Below, piece after piece: positions 59,834 through 64,000 of a DNA stretch of 64,000 nucleotides. The stretch is from Telluribacter humicola. Its GTDB lineage: Bacteria > Bacteroidota > Bacteroidia > Cytophagales > Spirosomataceae. Position 1 is the stretch's first letter. Every line of letters starts with the position of its first letter. Under the pieces are notes generated by a model. The model was not told the DNA's origin, searched no databases, and was given only the letters and a program-made list of their open reading frames with translations. The DNA lies in contig NZ_JAFIQT010000001.1 in the NCBI RefSeq assembly GCF_017355935.1, forward strand, positions 2,505,014 through 2,569,013, given 5' to 3'. The position numbers were made by a program, and so were the translations under genes.

Positions 59834-62002
59834 ATGAGTACAGGTATCTCCAATCATACAGCAGGGAATAATCATAGGAAGGTAGTACGCAGTATCCTGG
59901 TGCTGATTATCCTTACTCCGCTGATCGCTGACTCACGGATGGATTATGGCTTCAGAGTTCCCCGCTATATCTACTTCACGGGTCTGGTCGTCGTTCTTAG
60001 TGCCCTTGTACTTGTGTTAAGACCAGCTATATGGAGTATCAGGTATAATGCGCTCACTTTATGCTATCTGTTGTTCTTTTGTTCGATCAGCATTGCTCAG
60101 TTTACCGCTCATGATCCATACATGAGCTTGTATTCCACCTTTGAGCGTATGGAGGGCCTTTGGTATTACGCCGTGCTGATGCTACTACTTTGTATGTTAA
60201 GTACCATTCGGTTTAGCCAGGCCGACTGGTACCGCCTGCTGGGTACCTGGGTAGTGGTGGCGGATTTAGTTGCCCTTGGTGGACTCTTTTTTGAAATAGA
60301 GAAAGGCAATGAATACCGGATAGCCTCTACTTTGGGCAATCCATCCTATCTGGCTCATTATTTACTCAGTAGCTTTATCTTACTTGGCTTGGTAGCTGAT
60401 GCCAGTAACATTAGAAAGTACTTCATGTTGTTTGCGGGGGGAGCGGGTGTACTACTGGCTGGTATCTTCTTTACCTTCACCCGTACTACCTATATTGGAC
60501 TGATGCTGGGAGGGCTTACCTTCCTTATCCTGCAAGGCAGACATCTACGTTTTGTATCTATAAGTAAAATCAAAAAGTTAGCAACAGTTATTTTCCCCTT
60601 GGTTTTGCTGATTGTAGGTTTTTGTATTTACCATTTCGAGCGTCTTGCTTATTCAGTAGTTAATACCAATACGGTACAGGACCGGTTCAGATTATGGCGG
60701 ATCGCCTGGCAGGGTATTCAGCAAAGGCCCTTGCTGGGGTGGGGCACCGACAACTTTCCGTATGTATACCAAAAGTACATGCGGAAGTCCATGGCCTTAC
60801 AGAAGGTATGGTACGACAGGAGCCACAATGTGTTTCTAGACTGGTTTATCAACGGAGGTCTGCTTTCGGGGCTGCTCTACCTGGCTATTTGGGGCCTGCT
60901 CCTTTGGTATATCTGGAAAACCAGCTTATCGGCCTTTCGTAAATCCCTGCTAACCTCCTGGTGGGTTGTATCTGTCTTTTATCTGGCCTTTAACATCGAC
61001 AACCTGCCCAACTGGATTCTTCTACTACTTGTGACCTTCTATGTACTGAATCACCTTCCGGAGGGGCAGCTAAGAGTAGTAACAAACCCCAAAGCTATTC
61101 GTATCATTTCCCTGGCCTATGTACTGGCCGGACTCTGCATCATTAAGTATAGCCTATTGCCCACTACCTATGCTTACCTATTGGCCCGGAAGTATGCCTT
61201 CTCTTATAGTCCGGAAGAGAAGATGCTACTTATCAGGGATATGTTAGACAGAGGTTTTCCATCTAATTACAACCTGGCCGGGAGTGTAGCAGATTATACC
61301 TACACAGTACTACATAGTGATGTTTCAGATAAGGTTAAGCATGAATATAGTCAGCTAGCTTACCGCTTCATTCTAGATGAATCTGCAAAAAGACCTCCTT
61401 CTTTATACCTGTTACTAAAAAAAGCAGATCTGTCAACCTTGCTTGCCAGGGACGGGGAGGCTATCAAGTCACTCAGGGAAGTACTACGGGTTAATCCTGT
61501 TTTTGCTATGGCTTACCTCCGGATAGGCTATCTGTACTTTGCAAGGAAGCAGCATAGAGAGGCCCTTGAATATTTCAATAAAGCGGCGGAGGTATCTCCC
61601 GAACTGACCGAAGCCAAGCTGATGAAAATCAGAACTATGCCTATGGTGGATGCAGGATATGATGTTGCAGGTGAATTGAAAAAGATATCAGGCGAACGAC
61701 TGGTAGACCACGCTCACCTTGTAAGTACCATTTTCAGAGAATCCGGCAAAATGCGGGAATACCTGGTCTGGATGTGGAAGGGGGCTTACCATACCGAGTC
61801 CCGAATGAAGCCCCAGGTACTTTATGAATGGGCCCGGTGCTCCTACGAAGTCGGAGATCTGTCGTCCTTAAAAAACGTACTCGAAATTTACAAGGTGACA
61901 TTCCACTGTTCCCCCCAGTTTTCGAAAGACGTACTTGACCTGGCGCAACAGGGGGTAGATCCCTCCACCAAACTACTAGAGTTCAGATCATACATTAAGT
62001 AG
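59834..62002 (+). CDS. O-antigen ligase-like membrane protein with C-terminal TPR region
   Basis: From the ATG at 59834 the product is 722 residues. It has about 11-12 hydrophobic segments over 18-420 and the Wzy_C/WaaL region with RLWRIAWQGIQQRPLLGWG and SHNVFLDWFINGG in a large periplasmic loop. A helical tail carries two to three TPR-like units at about 523-591 (EAIKSLREVLRVNPVFAMAY, HREALEYFNKAAEVSP). Such proteins polymerise or ligate glycans, including O-linked protein glycosylation (PglL-like). A TTG at 59780 would overlap the preceding terminator and is rejected. No glycosyltransferase genes adjoin, so the role is open. Confidence 0.85.
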   Translation: MSTGISNHTAGNNHRKVVRSILVLIILTPLIADSRMDYGFRVPRYIYFTGLVVVLSALVLVLRPAIWSIRYNALTLCYLLFFCSISIAQFTAHDPYMSLYSTFERMEGLWYYAVLMLLLCMLSTIRFSQADWYRLLGTWVVVADLVALGGLFFEIEKGNEYRIASTLGNPSYLAHYLLSSFILLGLVADASNIRKYFMLFAGGAGVLLAGIFFTFTRTTYIGLMLGGLTFLILQGRHLRFVSISKIKKLATVIFPLVLLIVGFCIYHFERLAYSVVNTNTVQDRFRLWRIAWQGIQQRPLLGWGTDNFPYVYQKYMRKSMALQKVWYDRSHNVFLDWFINGGLLSGLLYLAIWGLLLWYIWKTSLSAFRKSLLTSWWVVSVFYLAFNIDNLPNWILLLLVTFYVLNHLPEGQLRVVTNPKAIRIISLAYVLAGLCIIKYSLLPTTYAYLLARKYAFSYSPEEKMLLIRDMLDRGFPSNYNLAGSVADYTYTVLHSDVSDKVKHEYSQLAYRFILDESAKRPPSLYLLLKKADLSTLLARDGEAIKSLREVLRVNPVFAMAYLRIGYLYFARKQHREALEYFNKAAEVSPELTEAKLMKIRTMPMVDAGYDVAGELKKISGERLVDHAHLVSTIFRESGKMREYLVWMWKGAYHTESRMKPQVLYEWARCSYEVGDLSSLKNVLEIYKVTFHCSPQFSKDVLDLAQQGVDPSTKLLEFRSYIK

Positions 62003-62149
62003 TAGGTGAACTGGTTGATAGATTGTTACATTTTTTAATGGATGATTGAACGGACATATAATTGAGGAAATAAGCCTTAGCACTGATAGGTATCTCGGGA
62101 GCCTTATTCCCGGCCTGCATTGGTCATATTATTACTAACCCATTGAACG

Positions 62150-62788
62150 AACTCCAGGCAGCAAGTACTGTCTGGGGTACAGATGGCCCGGCTTTGCGAT
62201 AGGCTATGCTACTGCAGTCGATCTTCTACTGCCACCTTTAGCGGTACCAGCCTTACTGCCGCTGGTGGAGCTGAGCAAAATCCCTTTATGGCTAAATATT
62301 GTGGTCAGAATGGTGAACTGGTGTGGGTTATAAATGTAGGAACTGGCTGGGGTGTGGTATAGCTCTGAAGGCTGTGGAAATGGAAATGCCTGCATAGTAG
62401 GGAATAAGGCTATAAAGAAAGTAAATAGTGAAAATAGTACTATTTTGTGGAGCCAGGTTTTTAAGGTAGAGACACGTACTATGGGTCTGATACAGCGACT
62501 GATGCGCAGGTAGATGTGTTAGTCACCGATGCCTGCAGGAGTACATTGATACCAGGGGAGCAAACTATAACTGCTGAGGGAGGGCTGGACCTGTTCCTGG
62601 CTAAGCTTAACAGCAGTGGAACTCTGATCAGCCTGCTACGTGACGGTGGTGCCAGAGATGAAGTGGCATATGGAATTGCAACAGATTCTGATGCAAATGT
62701 GTACCTTACCGGTTATTTTCATAGTCCTTCTAGGCTGGGTGGAAAGGCACTGACATCGGCCGGAGGAGGCCTGTTCCTGATCCAATAA
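62150..62788 (+). pseudogene. Decayed SBBP-repeat beta-propeller gene
   Basis: Pieces of SBBP-type repeats appear in different frames. Near 62175 comes GTDGPAL; then, after a frame change, GYATAVD. Another frame gives ATFSGTSLTAAGG and then AEQNPFMAKYCGQNGELVWV, which stops at a TAG near 62361. From 62516 there is TLIPGEQTITAEGGLDLFLAKLN (read as consecutive parts), then EVAYGIATDSDANVYLTGYF, ending GGLFLIQ. At least two frameshifts and stops separate the parts, so no intact protein is made. The 90-codon frame at 62516-62788 is the last fragment. It may derive from a secreted repeat protein with a C-terminal sorting domain now lost. Confidence 0.68.
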
Positions 62789-62796
62789 AAATAATA

Positions 62797-62828
62797 ATCA
62801 GCCTACAGATAAGTATCCGTAGGCTGAT
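62797..62828. terminator. Hairpin after the decayed repeat gene
   Basis: Stem ATCAGCCTAC/GTAGGCTGAT, one mismatch, then GAT/ATC around AAGT. No T run, so it is a weak terminator or a relic of one. Confidence 0.5.
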
Positions 62829-63394
62829 CGACAAGTATATATCCATCCATTTTTATCAGACCTTTTAAGGTATGATATCAACAGTTCGATCAAGTATAAG
62901 AGGATAATCAGGGAGTTGCAAAGAAAAATAAGCAGGTGGTATATTATAGGTAAGAAATATGATTTTTGTTAGATTATAAAACAACTTTTGAATTCAAGGA
63001 CGTCAAAGTCAGAGATCGTGTTATTGAGTTTGACATGAACAAGAAGAACACCAAAGGTAAGGTCGAATGGGAGTGCCTATAAATTATAGGATAATCTTGT
63101 TCATAACTCAGTATAATCACTACCAGAAAAAGGGGCATGATACTCCTCATTTAGCTGGTAGTGATATTCTTTCACAAGTACACCAGCATTGCTATTTAGT
63201 GCTGGTAAGATCAGAGGCAGCAAAAACAGTCTGTTCGGGTACTTGCTGTTTCAGGCGAAGAAGAAAATTAGTGTTTTGTGGATCATCAAGAACCTGAACC
63301 TGGTCCCGACCCTCCTACTTTATATCCTGATTCATATTGACCCGAAGCACTGGTAGCACCAGGTAATTAGTAGCATGGCATGGATACATACCTG
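62829..63394. other. AT-rich region with possible gene remnants
   Basis: About 570 bases without a defensible intact gene. A 38-codon stretch (62966-63082) looks protein-like, and a 76-codon frame (63067-63297) has no family features. Together with the decayed repeat gene just upstream, it suggests a zone of gene loss. Confidence 0.45.
62966..63082 (+). pseudogene. Possible coding remnant
   Basis: Begins at a TTG just after an in-frame stop and reads LDYKTTFEFKDVKVRDRVIE, then FDMNKKNTKGKVEWECL before TAA. The strand-like alternation and charge pattern look like the end of a real protein domain, but there is no start signal and the family is unknown. Confidence 0.22.
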
Positions 63395-64000
63395 CTAACC
63401 AATAGCCTCATTCAGGTCATTTAGGCTTCCAAAGCGGCGTAAGGTTATAATATGCGAACGTAAAGCCTGCATAAAGGTAGCATTCTCCTGATACTCTAGC
63501 CCAAATTCAAGGGCTGTTTTCTTCACGATAGGAGCTATCTTTGGATAATGGACATGACAGATCTTAGGAAACAGGTGATGTTCGATCTGGAAGTTTAACC
63601 CGCCGATATACCAGGATAGCCATTTATTCCGGGGTGAAAAGTTAACGGTAGTTTCCAGTTGATGGATAGCCCAGTCCTTCTCAATTATGCCCTGCTCATT
63701 AGCAATAGGATGTGAAGTGCCCTCCACCGTATGCGCCAGCTGAAATATTACGGTCAAGACAGTACCCGCTGTAAAATGCATCAAGAGGAAGCCTGCTACT
63801 ACTTCCAGCCAGGGTAGTTGAAACAGAAAGATTGGAACTCCAAAAAATGCTAGTAAGTATACCGATTTCATAAGAATTAATCCCAGCAACATTCTTCTGT
63901 TTTCATGGATTGACTTTCGGTTGACTCCTGATTTTATGAAACCCTGGTACTGGATAAAGTCCTTGAGCAGCACCCAGTAAAGGGTAAGTATCCCATAAAA
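63395..64000 (-). CDS. Fatty acid desaturase (acyl-lipid/linoleoyl-CoA type), C-terminal part cut by window edge
   Basis: The minus-strand frame enters from the right edge (FYGILTLYWVLLKDF) and ends at 63395, giving 201 visible residues plus stop. It contains two hydrophobic segments, the histidine block QLAHTVEG, and the diagnostic third His box QIEHHLFP near the end. With a Gln before the His pair, it matches front-end or delta-6-like membrane desaturases (di-iron). The earlier His boxes would lie outside the window. A GTG at 63973 is an internal valine codon, not a start. Confidence 0.88.
   Translation of the reverse strand, partial: FYGILTLYWVLLKDFIQYQGFIKSGVNRKSIHENRRMLLGLILMKSVYLLAFFGVPIFLFQLPWLEVVAGFLLMHFTAGTVLTVIFQLAHTVEGTSHPIANEQGIIEKDWAIHQLETTVNFSPRNKWLSWYIGGLNFQIEHHLFPKICHVHYPKIAPIVKKTALEFGLEYQENATFMQALRSHIITLRRFGSLNDLNEAIG

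Noticed and set aside
63067..63297. 76-codon frame in the right-hand spacer
   Set aside because: No start signal or recognisable domain; Ser/Arg/Cys-rich tail looks random.
1..64000. tRNA, rRNA, CRISPR arrays, insertion sequences, prophage genes, restriction or toxin-antitoxin systems
   Set aside because: I looked for cloverleaf-like segments, regular spaced repeats, transposase or integrase motifs and defence-gene motifs and found none that I could support by eye; a covariance-model and HMM scan would settle it.

Overview
The window looks like chromosome from a Bacteroidota bacterium, most likely a cytophagal (Spirosomataceae-like) genus. The reasons are TonB-dependent receptors, an outer-membrane barrel protein followed by a GLPGLI-family protein, many secreted lipoproteins and glycoside hydrolases, Tat-type signals on sugar enzymes, weak Shine-Dalgarno sites, candidate promoters of the Bacteroidota type (TTG, about 20 bases, TAnnTTTG), moderate GC and many strong terminator hairpins. 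No rRNA, tRNA, CRISPR array, insertion sequence or prophage was seen. The species call is inference.

Layout. 1-8816: the start of a cobalamin-binding radical SAM protein (cut by the left edge), a zinc alcohol dehydrogenase, an aldose-1-epimerase-like protein downstream of an RRM RNA-binding protein, a GH30 lipoprotein and a large secreted BNR/Asp-box propeller protein. 8939-17312: a TonB receptor, a YfcE-type phosphodiesterase, FabH, a GH144-like glucanase, and three secreted proteins of unknown role. 17558-22626: a TTG-started outer-membrane barrel protein with a palindrome in its candidate promoter, its GLPGLI partner, and an OmpA lipoprotein. 22761-33315: a phosphotriesterase-like hydrolase, tandem beta-lactamase-like serine hydrolases, an acyl-CoA ligase, a serine/threonine dehydratase, small unknown proteins, an SDR, and a secreted protein made of four copies of an unrecognised module. 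33454-37642: a collagen-like lipoprotein, a sugar dehydrogenase and cytochrome c lipoprotein pair, and a Tat-exported Gfo/Idh/MocA oxidoreductase.

38375-50040 reads as a catabolic block: two type-B carboxylesterases, a CitMHS carboxylate transporter, AtuA and its small partner, an esterase-D-like enzyme, and a GH106 alpha-L-rhamnosidase-like enzyme with a LamG-like insertion. The GH106 gene lies between two copies of an extragenic inverted-repeat element. A role in taking apart acylated plant glycosides is inference.

50155-58120 holds SelO, an alpha/beta hydrolase, an overlapping amidoligase and class-I glutamine-amidotransferase-like (C26) pair, a divergent gamma-glutamyltransferase, MsrB and an amidohydrolase. 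The amidoligase/C26 pair next to a gamma-glutamyltransferase is the best candidate here for a poorly described system: it could make and trim an amide- or gamma-glutamyl-linked compound. 58527-64000 is sparse. It has small unknown proteins, a small lipoprotein with a Cys/His motif, an O-antigen-ligase-like protein with TPRs, a decayed SBBP-repeat gene, and the C-terminal part of a fatty acid desaturase cut by the right edge.
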